From assembly GCA_028711825.1 (NCBI GenBank), contig JAQTRM010000004.1, positions 14,941 through 35,627 of the forward strand: DNA of 20,687 bases, in the 5' to 3' direction. The translations under genes and the position numbers were made by a program. The stretch is from Candidatus Omnitrophota bacterium (GTDB lineage: Bacteria; Omnitrophota; Gorgyraeia; Gygaellales; Profunditerraquicolaceae). This document shows, one piece after another, positions 1-6,769 of this stretch (positions are counted from its first letter, which is position 1; each line of letters starts with the position of its first letter). Below the pieces are notes generated by a model, which worked only from the letters and a program-made list of their open reading frames with translations, had not been told where the DNA came from and made no database searches.

Positions 1-9
1 GCCTCTGCT

Positions 10-1083
10 TTAATTACGCACTTCGGTTTTGATCGGTACGGTAACCCTCTTTAAGTATTGGATCTCGCTCAGGACAATACCTGTGCCGTTGGCAACCGCG
101 GTAACCGGATCGTCGGTGACATGCACCGGCAGGCCGGTCTCTTCGGAGATCAGCTTATCCAACCCTCTTAGCAGGGAACCACCGCCGGCCATCACGATAC
201 CATGGTCGATCAGGTCAGCCGCCAGTTCCGGAGGCGTCCTTTCCAGGGAAATTTTAATGCTTTCCAGTATCGCGCGCAGGGGTTCCTGAAGGGATTCACG
301 GATCTCCTCGCTGGTGATGGTAACGGTCTTCGGGAGCCCGGCAACCAGGTCGCGGCCTTTCACTTCCATACTCATCTCCTCTTCCAGGGGATAAGCCGAA
401 CCGATCTTCATCTTGATATCTTCGGCGGTGCGCTCACCGGCCATAAGGTTATATGTTTTTTTAAGGTATTCGACGACCGCGTCATTCATCTCGTCGCCGC
501 CGATCCTGATGGAACGGGAAAACACCGTGCCGCAAAGAGAAATCACCGCGATTTCCGTGGTTCCTCCCCCGATATCGATAATCATATTACCGATCGGTTC
601 CTGGATCGGCAGCCCTACCCCGATCGCCGCGGCGATCGGCTCCTCGATCAGGAAAACCTCCCTTGCCCCGGCGCGCTCGGCGGAATCCTTGACCGCCCTC
701 TTCTCCACTTCGGTAATCCCGGAAGGAATGGCAATCACGATCCGCGGCCTTACCAGGACCCTGCGATGATGGACTTTTTTAATGAAAAACCGCAGCATCG
801 CTTCAGTAATCTCGAAGTCCGAAATTACACCGTCTTTCATCGGACGGATCGCAATGATGTTGCCCGGCGTGCGCCCGAGCATGCGCTTGGCCTCTTCCCC
901 TACCGCCAGCACATGCGAAGTGCCCCGCTCGATCGCTACCACGGAAGGCTCGCACAAAACGACCCCTTCACCTTTAGCAAAAACCAAAGTCGTAGCAGTC
1001 CCCAGGTCGATCCCCATATCATTAGAGAAAAGGCCTAGAATATAATTAACACCCCTTTTTAACTGCTGACTTAATTTTCCCAT
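10..1083 (-). CDS. mreB: Rod-shape-determining protein MreB (actin homologue)
   Basis: MreB polymerises into membrane-bound filaments that direct side-wall peptidoglycan synthesis with MreC, MreD, RodA and PBP2. The 357-residue protein is near the usual ~340. After an N-terminal extension of about 22 residues (basic and hydrophobic, plausibly a membrane-binding helix) come the actin-fold phosphate-1 loop (GIDLGTATT, residues 24-32), the catalytic-Glu region (EEPIAA, 147-152), phosphate-2 loop (DIGGGTTE, 170-177) and the adenosine-binding MAGGGSLLRG near residue 300. The ATG at 1083 has a GGGAG ribosome-binding site about six bases upstream. It follows its own promoter (1157-1185) and is separated from aroA by a 507-base gap filled by a repeat element. 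mreC would be expected just past the left edge of the window but is not visible. Confidence 0.97.
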   Translation of the reverse strand: MGKLSQQLKRGVNYILGLFSNDMGIDLGTATTLVFAKGEGVVLCEPSVVAIERGTSHVLAVGEEAKRMLGRTPGNIIAIRPMKDGVISDFEITEAMLRFFIKKVHHRRVLVRPRIVIAIPSGITEVEKRAVKDSAERAGAREVFLIEEPIAAAIGVGLPIQEPIGNMIIDIGGGTTEIAVISLCGTVFSRSIRIGGDEMNDAVVEYLKKTYNLMAGERTAEDIKMKIGSAYPLEEEMSMEVKGRDLVAGLPKTVTITSEEIRESLQEPLRAILESIKISLERTPPELAADLIDHGIVMAGGGSLLRGLDKLISEETGLPVHVTDDPVTAVANGTGIVLSEIQYLKRVTVPIKTEVRN

Positions 1084-1156
1084 AAAAATCTCCCGGTATA
1101 TAAGGCTTAGAATAAGTTTTTACCGTTATCAGGCGCCTAAATTTATGTAATGACCG

Positions 1157-1185
1157 ATTTTAACAAAGATTACGGCCTTTGTCAA
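1157..1185 (-). promoter_or_regulatory. Near-consensus sigma-70 promoter for mreB
   Basis: On the minus strand a perfect -35 box TTGACA (1185-1180) is followed, after a 17-base spacer, by TAAAAT (1162-1157; five of six consensus bases). The predicted transcript start is near 1150, giving a leader of about 67 bases before mreB. The leader contains the perfect 8-base palindrome AGGCGCCT (1131-1138), which might be an operator or a small hairpin; that role is speculative. The promoter sits 16 bases from the edge of the heptad-repeat element. Confidence 0.75.
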
Positions 1186-1200
1186 ATGAATTCCGGCTAT

Positions 1201-1567
1201 CAGCTGTCAGCCGTCAGCTATCAGTCTTCAGCTATCAGCTTTCAGCTATCAGCAAAACTAAAACCATTATTCGGGGGACGTCCTTTCAGGGGACACCCTG
1301 TTGATCTACAACTGTTAAAAATACAAATAGTTATGAAGAGGGTAATCCGTAACCGGTAATTCGTATAAAAGCAGTAGATAGTATATAGTAGTTAGTATAA
1401 AAAGCAGAGTCAAAGATAAAGAACTGCGCCTTTGATTTTAGCCTTTTGGCCCTGTTTCCTAACCTTTTATACTACATACTTTATACTATCTACTAAATAC
1501 TAACTACTACCTACTGTTCTTTTCCGCTTTTAGCTGAAGGCTGACGGCTGAAGGCTGACGGCTGACA
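1201..1567. repeat. Nested inverted heptanucleotide-repeat element, copy 1
   Basis: This element fills most of the aroA-mreB gap. Plus-strand order: (a) outer left array 1201-1253, seven 7-base units of type CAGCTAT/CAGCCGT plus a partial one; (b) a ~118-base spacer with no recognised gene, holding GGGGGACGTCC (1273-1283) and AGGGGACACC; (c) inner left array 1372-1399, four units cagtaga, tagtata, tagtagt, tagtata; (d) core 1400-1467; (e) inner right array 1468-1516, seven units such as tatacta and actacta, complementary to (c); (f) outer right array 1533-1567, five units alternating gctgaag and gctgacg, complementary to (a). The DNA or a read-through transcript could fold into a long nested hairpin. 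The core contains a smaller dyad (TCAAAG/CTTTGA). Array (f) ends 23 bases from the aroA stop codon. A second copy lies at 3977-4237. Family unknown to me. Confidence 0.9.
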
Positions 1568-1590
1568 AGACCTTCTAAAGGAAACGGTCC

Positions 1591-2955
1591 CTAAATACCG
1601 CATGCGCGCTTAACGGCTTCAATAAACCCCGGAAAGGATTTATTAATACATCCGGTATCGTCCAATTTAAACTTCTCTCCGGACGCCAGCCCCGCTACCA
1701 CCATGCTCATCGCGGTGCGGTGGTCTCCGAAACTCTTCAGGTCCGCTCCGCGCAGCCGCCCCCGGCCGTCGATCGAGATATTTTCCAGGGGGCCGCTTTT
1801 AAGAATCCGGATATCCGCGCCCATTCTTTTCAGGTTAAAAACCATGGAATTAATCCGGTCGGTCTCTTTAAACCTGAGCTCCCCCGCGCCTTTGATCAAG
1901 GTGCGTCCGCGGGCAAAACACGCGGCGACCATCAAAACCGGAAGTTCATCGATCAACGAAGGGATCTCCCGGCTTTCGACAACCGCCCCTTTAAGGGCCC
2001 CGCCGCAAACGAGAATGTCGCCGAAAGGCTCGAAATTTTTCAGGCTGCCGGAAGAGGCGGGAGATATTTTAATCCGGGCGCCCATCCTCTTTAAGACGCC
2101 GATGATACCGCTGCGCCCGGGATTAAGGCCTACCCCTTTTAACCTGACCCGGGAGCCGGGAATGGCCGCGGCCAGCACCATAAAAAAAGAAGCCGATGAT
2201 ATATCCCCGGGGATATATATCCTCTCCGGGGCGGAAAATTCCCTTCCCGGAACCAGCGTCACGGCCTTTCCTTTTACGCAGATACCGGCCCCGAAAGCCT
2301 TGAGCATGCGTTCGGTATGGTCGCGGGTTTTTAAGGATTCACGGACGCGGGTCCTGCCGGCGGCGAAAAGCCCCGCTAAAAGAATCGCCGATTTAACCTG
2401 CGCCGAAGCGATCTTTAAAGAATAATCGATACCTTTTAAATTCCCCCCGCTGATGGTAACCGGGGCGTATTCTTCTCCGCCCCTGAGGCGCGAAACAATC
2501 CTTGCCCCCATCAAACGCAGCGGGATATTCACCCTGGACATCGGGCGCCGCGAAAGATATTTTCCCGCCGTAACCCTGGTCTTAAAATCAAAGCCCGCCA
2601 AGACCCCCAAAAGCAGGCGCAGTGTGGTACCTGAATTATCCGCGAAGACCTCTCCGCGGCATGGCCGCAGGCCGCGCAGTCCGCGCCCCCGCACACAAAC
2701 CTCATTTTTCCCGGCTTGTATTTTTACCCCCAGGTTCTCTAAGGCTTTTAAGGTTGCCAGCGAATCGTCGTGGAAAGGAAAGTTTTTAAGGATAGCCTTG
2801 CCGCGGCTAAGGGCGCTTAAGATTAAAGCGCGGTGGGCGATGGATTTATCACCGGGAAGCGGAAACGAAGCGCGCGGAACGACTTTATTCCGGATTGAAA
2901 ACGGTTTTAACGCGCGGCTTTTTTTCTTTAAACGTTTGGCGGAACTGCCTGTCAC
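1591..2955 (-). CDS. aroA: 3-phosphoshikimate 1-carboxyvinyltransferase (EPSP synthase)
   Basis: EPSP synthase condenses shikimate-3-phosphate with PEP in the sixth step of the shikimate pathway to chorismate. The 454-residue length fits the family. Visible motifs: LPGDKSIAHR (33-42, active-site Lys37), DNSGTTLRLL (106-115, PEP-binding loop), IDELP (335-339, catalytic Asp336), KETDR (363-367), FGDHRTAM (409-416, Arg413) and CINKSFP (436-442, Lys439). The residue before NSGTT is Asp106, where most homologues have Gly. The start is GTG at 2955, sharing the four bases GTGA with the stop of the upstream coiled-coil gene. No strong ribosome-binding site is seen, so translational coupling is likely. 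The residues before about 25 are basic and weakly conserved; an internal start cannot be excluded. A repeat element follows the stop. Confidence 0.96.
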   Translation of the reverse strand: MTGSSAKRLKKKSRALKPFSIRNKVVPRASFPLPGDKSIAHRALILSALSRGKAILKNFPFHDDSLATLKALENLGVKIQAGKNEVCVRGRGLRGLRPCRGEVFADNSGTTLRLLLGVLAGFDFKTRVTAGKYLSRRPMSRVNIPLRLMGARIVSRLRGGEEYAPVTISGGNLKGIDYSLKIASAQVKSAILLAGLFAAGRTRVRESLKTRDHTERMLKAFGAGICVKGKAVTLVPGREFSAPERIYIPGDISSASFFMVLAAAIPGSRVRLKGVGLNPGRSGIIGVLKRMGARIKISPASSGSLKNFEPFGDILVCGGALKGAVVESREIPSLIDELPVLMVAACFARGRTLIKGAGELRFKETDRINSMVFNLKRMGADIRILKSGPLENISIDGRGRLRGADLKSFGDHRTAMSMVVAGLASGEKFKLDDTGCINKSFPGFIEAVKRACGI

Positions 2956-3815
2956 TTTGACTTTTTCGTTACTTTATCGTTTTCTTTAATAAGGTCGCCC
3001 ATCCCGGCGGGAAATCCGGCCGCCGACATAAACTCATGGACCTTCTCTATCTTTATCTCGCCGATTGTCTTGCCGGCGCGGGAAACCACAAATTCATCCC
3101 CCATGGCGACCTTGTCCTTGCTTCCCAGGTTGATCACCGCAAAATTAAACTCTTTATTCACGATCATGACCTTGCCTTCCAGCCCTCCCGCAACGGGAGC
3201 GCTTTCTTCAACAGGAGCTTTCTGCGCCCTGGAAGGTTTCCGGTCTTTCGCTACCGGGGCCTGAGGCGCGGATGCCGCGCTTACCTGCTCCGCTGCCGCA
3301 GGGGAACCGTCCGGGTTAACCACTACCGTTCCCAGCTCCACTCCGCCCGGACCCTTCTCCATATTCTTGAGTTTTTCCTCCAGGTCGGTTTTCTGCCGCT
3401 GGATATCATTCAACTGCTCGCGGGCCTGCCGGCTTTCATCCTGGATCTGGTTTAAACGTTTCTCGAGGTCTTCACGCAGGGATTTCTGGCGCTCCAGGTC
3501 GCTTCTGGATTGGTCCAATTTACCGGACGTCTCGGCGTGAGCCGATTTTTCAACCGCAAGTTCGCTGGTCAAGGAATCCATCTTGTCTTTGGTTTCCTGC
3601 AGCCTCAAAGAAAGTTCGGCCGCTTTTTTCTTGGCCTCCTCAAGCTGGTCGGAGGTAAGGCGCTGGCGTTTTTCCAGGTCGGAAACCTGCGCTTTCAATT
3701 GAATGTTCTGCGCGTGCTCCCCCTGATACAAATAAAAAAATCCCCCCGCTAAAATAAGAGAGATAACAGTTAACGCGATCAAAACGGGCAACAGGATTTT
3801 ACCTTTAAGATTCAT
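2952..3815 (-). CDS. Membrane-anchored coiled-coil protein with small C-terminal beta domain, function unknown
   Basis: I do not recognise a named family for this 287-residue protein. Residues 1-6 are polar and basic, 8-30 form one hydrophobic segment (signal anchor), and 35-155 are rich in Glu, Lys, Gln, Leu and Arg, a clear long coiled coil. A Pro/Ala/Ser linker spans about 170-210. The C-terminal domain (about 212-285) begins LEGKVMIVNKEFNFAVINLG and continues with KDKVAMGDEFVVSRAGKTIG, a pattern of short beta strands and glycine turns resembling the OB/SH3-like module found at the end of some envelope and flagellar-assembly proteins. Topology suggests a periplasmic rod carrying a binding domain. 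The start has an excellent AAGGAGG ribosome-binding site. It is the first gene of a unit with aroA; the metabolic link is not obvious. An envelope structural or scaffold role is inference from topology only. Confidence 0.85.
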   Translation of the reverse strand: MNLKGKILLPVLIALTVISLILAGGFFYLYQGEHAQNIQLKAQVSDLEKRQRLTSDQLEEAKKKAAELSLRLQETKDKMDSLTSELAVEKSAHAETSGKLDQSRSDLERQKSLREDLEKRLNQIQDESRQAREQLNDIQRQKTDLEEKLKNMEKGPGGVELGTVVVNPDGSPAAAEQVSAASAPQAPVAKDRKPSRAQKAPVEESAPVAGGLEGKVMIVNKEFNFAVINLGSKDKVAMGDEFVVSRAGKTIGEIKIEKVHEFMSAAGFPAGMGDLIKENDKVTKKSK

Positions 3816-3843
3816 CTTTCCTCCTTAAGCGCTTTGATTTATC

Positions 3844-3872
3844 CGGCGGAGGAAAATCTCCTCCCGCTGCCG
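3844..3872 (-). other. Hairpin in the leader of the coiled-coil gene
   Basis: On the minus strand GGAGGA (3864-3859) pairs perfectly with TCCTCC (3853-3848) over a five-base loop. Beyond a four-base bulge the stem continues with CGGC/GCCG (3872-3869 with 3847-3844), ten base pairs in all. It lies between the predicted promoter and the start codon, and masks a ribosome-binding-site-like GGAGGA that serves no gene. No uridine tract follows, so it is not a typical terminator. Function unknown. Confidence 0.45.
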
Positions 3873-3934
3873 GAATCCGATACCGCACAATAAAAGTCCG
3901 GGAATTTAATCCGTTATTTAATTTCTTAATCCTT

Positions 3935-3962
3935 AATATAACATTAGTTAGGAATAAAGCAA
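3935..3962 (-). promoter_or_regulatory. Predicted promoter for the coiled-coil gene and aroA
   Basis: The minus strand shows TTGCTT (3962-3957), a 16-base spacer and TATATT (3940-3935), preceded by TGT, which makes an extended -10 element (TGTTATATT). The predicted start is near 3928, giving a leader of about 110 bases. The -35 box is weak but is the same hexamer as in the yggS promoter. The site lies about 15 bases from the end of the second heptad-repeat element. Confidence 0.55.
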
Positions 3963-3976
3963 GAAAAATCTGTTTG

Positions 3977-4237
3977 TCAGCTTTCAGCGAAAAACCAGTA
4001 GCTAGTAGTCAGTAGATAGAATGTAGGGAGAGGCGAAAAACCAGTAGCTAGTAGTCAGTAGTTAGTATAAAAGCAAAAGAAAGATATGTTTTTTAGTTTT
4101 TGATCCCGTTTCTTTTTATATACTAATTATATACTAACCACTATATACTGTTCTCTCTACATTCTACCTACCACATTCTATATTATTTTTTGTTTTTGCT
4201 AACAGCTGACGGCTGATAGCTGAGAGCTGATGGCTGA
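3977..4237. repeat. Nested inverted heptanucleotide-repeat element, copy 2
   Basis: This fills most of the gap between the rluD-type gene and the coiled-coil gene. Plus-strand order: short outer left array 3977-3989 (tcagctt, tcagcg); inner left array in two blocks, 3996-4023 and 4042-4069 (cagtagc, tagtagt, cagtaga or cagtagt, then tagaatg or tagtata), which sit inside a 28-base perfect direct repeat (3988-4015 and 4034-4061); a core of about 50 bases; inner right array 4119-4150 with three TATACTA/TATACTG units; a further arm 4153-4180 complementary to the tagaatgtag segment; and outer right array 4203-4237, five units cagctga, cggctga, tagctga, gagctga, tggctga. In RNA, TTAGTAT plus AAAAG can pair with CTTTTATACTAA at the inner stem. 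The array ends 11 bases from the upstream stop codon. Same architecture as copy 1. Confidence 0.9.
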
Positions 4238-4248
4238 AAGGATATTCA

Positions 4249-5169
4249 CTATCTATCGCTGTTTTTAGCGATAAAATCCTCAAACTCCGCGGGCATCTTG
4301 CTGCTGAAAAAAATCTCTTTGCCGGTAGAAGGATGCGTAAATCCTAATTCCTGGGCATGCAGGGCCAGGCGCGAAAAACCGCTTTTTTTACCATACTTGG
4401 AATCCCCAAGTATAGGATACCCTAAATAAGCCAGGTGTACCCTAAGTTGATGCGTCCGGCCGGTAAAAGGCCTGAGCTCCAGCAGGCTGAAATTACCGAA
4501 ACGTTTCAGGGTCTTGTAGAATGTCTTGGCGTATTTGGTATTCTGCGCGAATGACACCGCCATTTCCTTGCGCCTTACCGGATGCCTTCCGATCGGCGCC
4601 TCAATCACATCTTCATCGAATTCAGTCCTGCCTTCGACAATCGCCAGGTATTTGCGCTGGATAGTATGCTGGGAAAATTGCTTAACCAATTTAAGATGGC
4701 TCTGGTTATTTTTTGCGATTACCAGGAGGCCGCTGGTTTCTTTATCGAGGCGGTGCACGATTCCCGGGCGCCCTTTATTTACATCGGAAAGCTCCATCCC
4801 GCGCCCCAATAAAGCGTTCACCAGGGTATGCTCCCGGTTGCCGGGAGCCGGGTGCACTACCAGCCCTTCCTGCTTATTAATCACCAGGACATCCTTATCC
4901 TCATAAACCACCTGCAGGGGGATATCCTCGGGGAGGTTGCCCTCTTTCTCTTTTTCCGGCAGGAAAACCCGCAGGGTATCCCCGGGATTTAATTTATGAT
5001 GCGGCTTATCCGCGGGCAGGGAATTTAACAGCACCTGACGGTTACGGATAAGTTTCTGGATATTGGTGCGCGAAAGCCCCAGGTTATTGCGTAAGGCGTA
5101 ATCCGTCAGGAAAATATCCAGGCGCGCCCTGTCGTCTTCGGCTCCGACCTCTAAAAAAAGCTCTTCCAT
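4249..5169 (-). CDS. rluD: RluA/RluD-family 23S rRNA pseudouridine synthase
   Basis: RluD-type enzymes convert specific uridines to pseudouridine in 23S rRNA. The N-terminus carries an S4-like RNA-binding domain (about residues 6-65, including SRTNIQKLIRN). The catalytic domain shows GRPGIVHRLDKETSGLLV, whose HRLD Asp142 is the catalytic nucleophile, and GRTHQLRVHL near residue 237 ending in GYPILGD. I place the start at ATG 5169 (306 residues) because GGGGGAG lies six bases upstream; the frame is open further to a TTG at 5193 and an ATG at 5184, both less well supported. It is the last gene of the ileS-traR-lspA-lgt unit, 42 bases after lgt. RluC or another RluA-family member with S4 domain cannot be ruled out from sequence alone, so the symbol is tentative. 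Confidence 0.9.
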   Translation of the reverse strand: MEELFLEVGAEDDRARLDIFLTDYALRNNLGLSRTNIQKLIRNRQVLLNSLPADKPHHKLNPGDTLRVFLPEKEKEGNLPEDIPLQVVYEDKDVLVINKQEGLVVHPAPGNREHTLVNALLGRGMELSDVNKGRPGIVHRLDKETSGLLVIAKNNQSHLKLVKQFSQHTIQRKYLAIVEGRTEFDEDVIEAPIGRHPVRRKEMAVSFAQNTKYAKTFYKTLKRFGNFSLLELRPFTGRTHQLRVHLAYLGYPILGDSKYGKKSGFSRLALHAQELGFTHPSTGKEIFFSSKMPAEFEDFIAKNSDR

Positions 5170-5211
5170 TTTCCGCTCCCCCATTTTTTTCAACGGGTAA
5201 ATTTTTAAGAA

Positions 5212-5949
5212 TTATTTATTTCTTGCGGCCCCGGATATTTTCTTGAAAATCAGGATGGATGCCGCAAATACCGCCAGGCATAAGATTTGAAAAAAGGTCA
5301 GCCCGAAAAATATTCTCGGGCTGTCGTCGCGCAGGAATTCCACAAGGAAGCGTCCGATGGAATAAAGAAAAAGATAGCTGCAGAATACTTCTCCGGGCAG
5401 GTGCCTGCGCTCCTGCCTGAACCTCAGATAAACAAAAATTGCCGTCAGAAACAGCGAAGAATAAAGCTGGGTGGGGATAAGGATCTTATCGAGGGATTTA
5501 AAATACAGCCCGAATTCGGATTCCCGGCCGTAACAGCATCCGTTTAAGAGGCATCCGATCCTGCCGATCGCCTGCCCCAGCGCGACAAAAGGAGCCAGAA
5601 GGTCCAGGGTCTTTAAAAGCCCCATTTTATGCCTTTTGATGAAAATAACCGCCCCGGCGCTGCCGAAAAAAAGCCCGCCGAACCAGGCCATCCCGCCGTG
5701 CTGCAGCATGATCATCTCCAGGGGGTTGTCGAGGTAAAAACGGAGGTTGAGCAGTATGTAAAAAACCCGGGAACCGACGATTCCGGCGATGAAAACGGTA
5801 AAAAGCAGGTCGAACACCTTCTGTCCGTCCAGGCCTTCCCTCCCGGCCTGCCGGAAGCTTAAGTAAGCGCAGGCGAAAAAAGCCAGGACCATCATCAGCC
5901 CGTAAGAATAAACCGTGAATTTTCCGATATGACAGATTTCAGGCAGCAT
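5212..5949 (-). CDS. lgt: Prolipoprotein diacylglyceryl transferase
   Basis: Lgt moves a diacylglyceryl group from phosphatidylglycerol to the lipobox cysteine of prolipoproteins, the first step of lipoprotein maturation in the inner membrane. The 245-residue protein has several hydrophobic membrane segments, the HGGMAWFGG motif (84-92; canonical HGGxxxxGG) and the signature GRIGCLLNGCCYGR (129-142), holding the essential Arg130 and Asn136. The family usually has GN-F-x-N-x-E here; this protein has a Cys-rich variant that I have seen in other non-proteobacterial Lgt sequences. Length is slightly below the common 260-290. The ATG at 5949 lies inside the end of lspA (11-base overlap). Pairing with lspA places steps one and two of lipoprotein processing in one transcript. 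Confidence 0.95.
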   Translation of the reverse strand: MLPEICHIGKFTVYSYGLMMVLAFFACAYLSFRQAGREGLDGQKVFDLLFTVFIAGIVGSRVFYILLNLRFYLDNPLEMIMLQHGGMAWFGGLFFGSAGAVIFIKRHKMGLLKTLDLLAPFVALGQAIGRIGCLLNGCCYGRESEFGLYFKSLDKILIPTQLYSSLFLTAIFVYLRFRQERRHLPGEVFCSYLFLYSIGRFLVEFLRDDSPRIFFGLTFFQILCLAVFAASILIFKKISGAARNK

Positions 5950-6376
5950 TTTTATGAAATAATAATTCCCAGACCAGCGCCGCTACCGCAATAGTAATCA
6001 TCGAATCGGCGATATTAAAAACCGGCCAGACCTTAAAATCCAGAAAATCTATTACGTAACCGAAGCGCAGGCGGTCGATAAGGTTCCCGATTGCCCCTCC
6101 CAGGATCAGGCTTAACGATACATTAAACACCAGGGAGTTGGTTTTATTTTTAAGATTATGCAGGATCAGGCCGATGGCGAAAAATGAGACCAGCACAAAA
6201 AGGATGATCTGGTTCTGGAAAAACCCGAAAGCCGCCCCCCGGTTATGCACCAGGGTAAGATTCAGGAAATTTTTTATTAACGGAACGGGGACATTCAGGG
6301 ACAACAGCCTGGAAGCGAAAAACTTAGCGGCCTGGTCGGAAACAACAACGCTTAAAACGATGATAAAAATCATCAT
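5939..6376 (-). CDS. lspA: Lipoprotein signal peptidase (signal peptidase II)
   Basis: LspA is an integral membrane aspartyl peptidase that removes the signal peptide of prolipoproteins after Lgt has lipidated them. The 145-residue protein has four hydrophobic segments and the conserved blocks VSDQAAKFF (12-20), LVHNRGAAFGFF (42-53), GGAIGNLIDRLRFGYVIDF (93-111) and FNIADS (120-125). The catalytic dyad is expected to be Asp110 and Asp124. The start is an ATGATG pair at 6376; either codon could be used. It lies nine bases downstream of the traR-type gene and overlaps lgt by 11 bases. Confidence 0.96.
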   Translation of the reverse strand: MMIFIIVLSVVVSDQAAKFFASRLLSLNVPVPLIKNFLNLTLVHNRGAAFGFFQNQIILFVLVSFFAIGLILHNLKNKTNSLVFNVSLSLILGGAIGNLIDRLRFGYVIDFLDFKVWPVFNIADSMITIAVAALVWELLFHKNAA

Positions 6377-6385
6377 GAATATTTT

Positions 6386-6769
6386 CTACTTTTTCTCTTT
6401 CTTTTGCTGGCATTTGATGCAAAGGCGGGCTGAAGGCACCGCTTTCAACCTGGCTTTAGAGATAAAGGATTTGCACTCGTCGCATACGCCGAAGGTCCCT
6501 TCTTCTATCCTCTTTAAGGCGTCATCCAGCTCATAAAGCGCTTTCCTGTCGCTGGAGGCCAGGCTCAAGGAAAATTCGCGGTCATAATTATCGCTGGCGA
6601 CATCCGCCATATGATAAGTATATCCGGAGATATCGCCGGAGGCTTCCTTCTGGGATTTCCTCAGTGTATCATCCGAGATATGCTCAAGGTCTTCCAGGAG
6701 CTGTTCTTTCTTTTTTAACACGATCTTTTTAAAGTCCTTCAGGTCGGTCTTAGAAAATTTTTTCTTCAC
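6386..6769 (-). CDS. DksA/TraR-type C4 zinc-finger protein
   Basis: The 127-residue protein has a helical, Lys/Glu-rich N-terminal half (coiled-coil hairpin) and a C-terminal zinc finger with four cysteines (Cys96, Cys99, Cys117, Cys120) in the motif GVCDECKSFI ... LCIKC. Members of this family bind in the secondary channel of RNA polymerase and modulate initiation with ppGpp; others have unassigned roles. Start is GTG at 6769, inside the last codons of ileS (20-base overlap), with a GAGGGGG ribosome-binding site upstream. An ileS-traR-lspA order is known from several bacterial groups. Whether it is a true DksA (with catalytic acidic tip residues) or a TraR/YocK-like relative cannot be settled here, so I leave the symbol empty. 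Confidence 0.92.
   Translation of the reverse strand: MKKKFSKTDLKDFKKIVLKKKEQLLEDLEHISDDTLRKSQKEASGDISGYTYHMADVASDNYDREFSLSLASSDRKALYELDDALKRIEEGTFGVCDECKSFISKARLKAVPSARLCIKCQQKKEKK

Noticed and set aside
202..1038. Long plus-strand open frame opposite mreB
   Set aside because: It is a shadow of mreB, with His/Arg-rich composition and no recognisable domain.
1150..1359. Plus-strand open frame in the aroA-mreB gap
   Set aside because: It is built largely from the heptad array (its Ser/Ala/Gln/Leu-rich repeats are the translated units), has no ribosome-binding site and no family resemblance.
1441..1467. Rho-independent terminator in the core of copy 1
   Set aside because: The GCC-TTTT-GGC hairpin has a three-base stem, too weak to call.
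1201..1567. CRISPR array
   Set aside because: Units are only seven bases, contiguous, variable in the last two bases and without spacers; no cas genes are near.
3988..4061. Insertion-sequence target duplication
   Set aside because: The 28-base direct repeat is composed of the local heptads and has no inserted gene between its copies.
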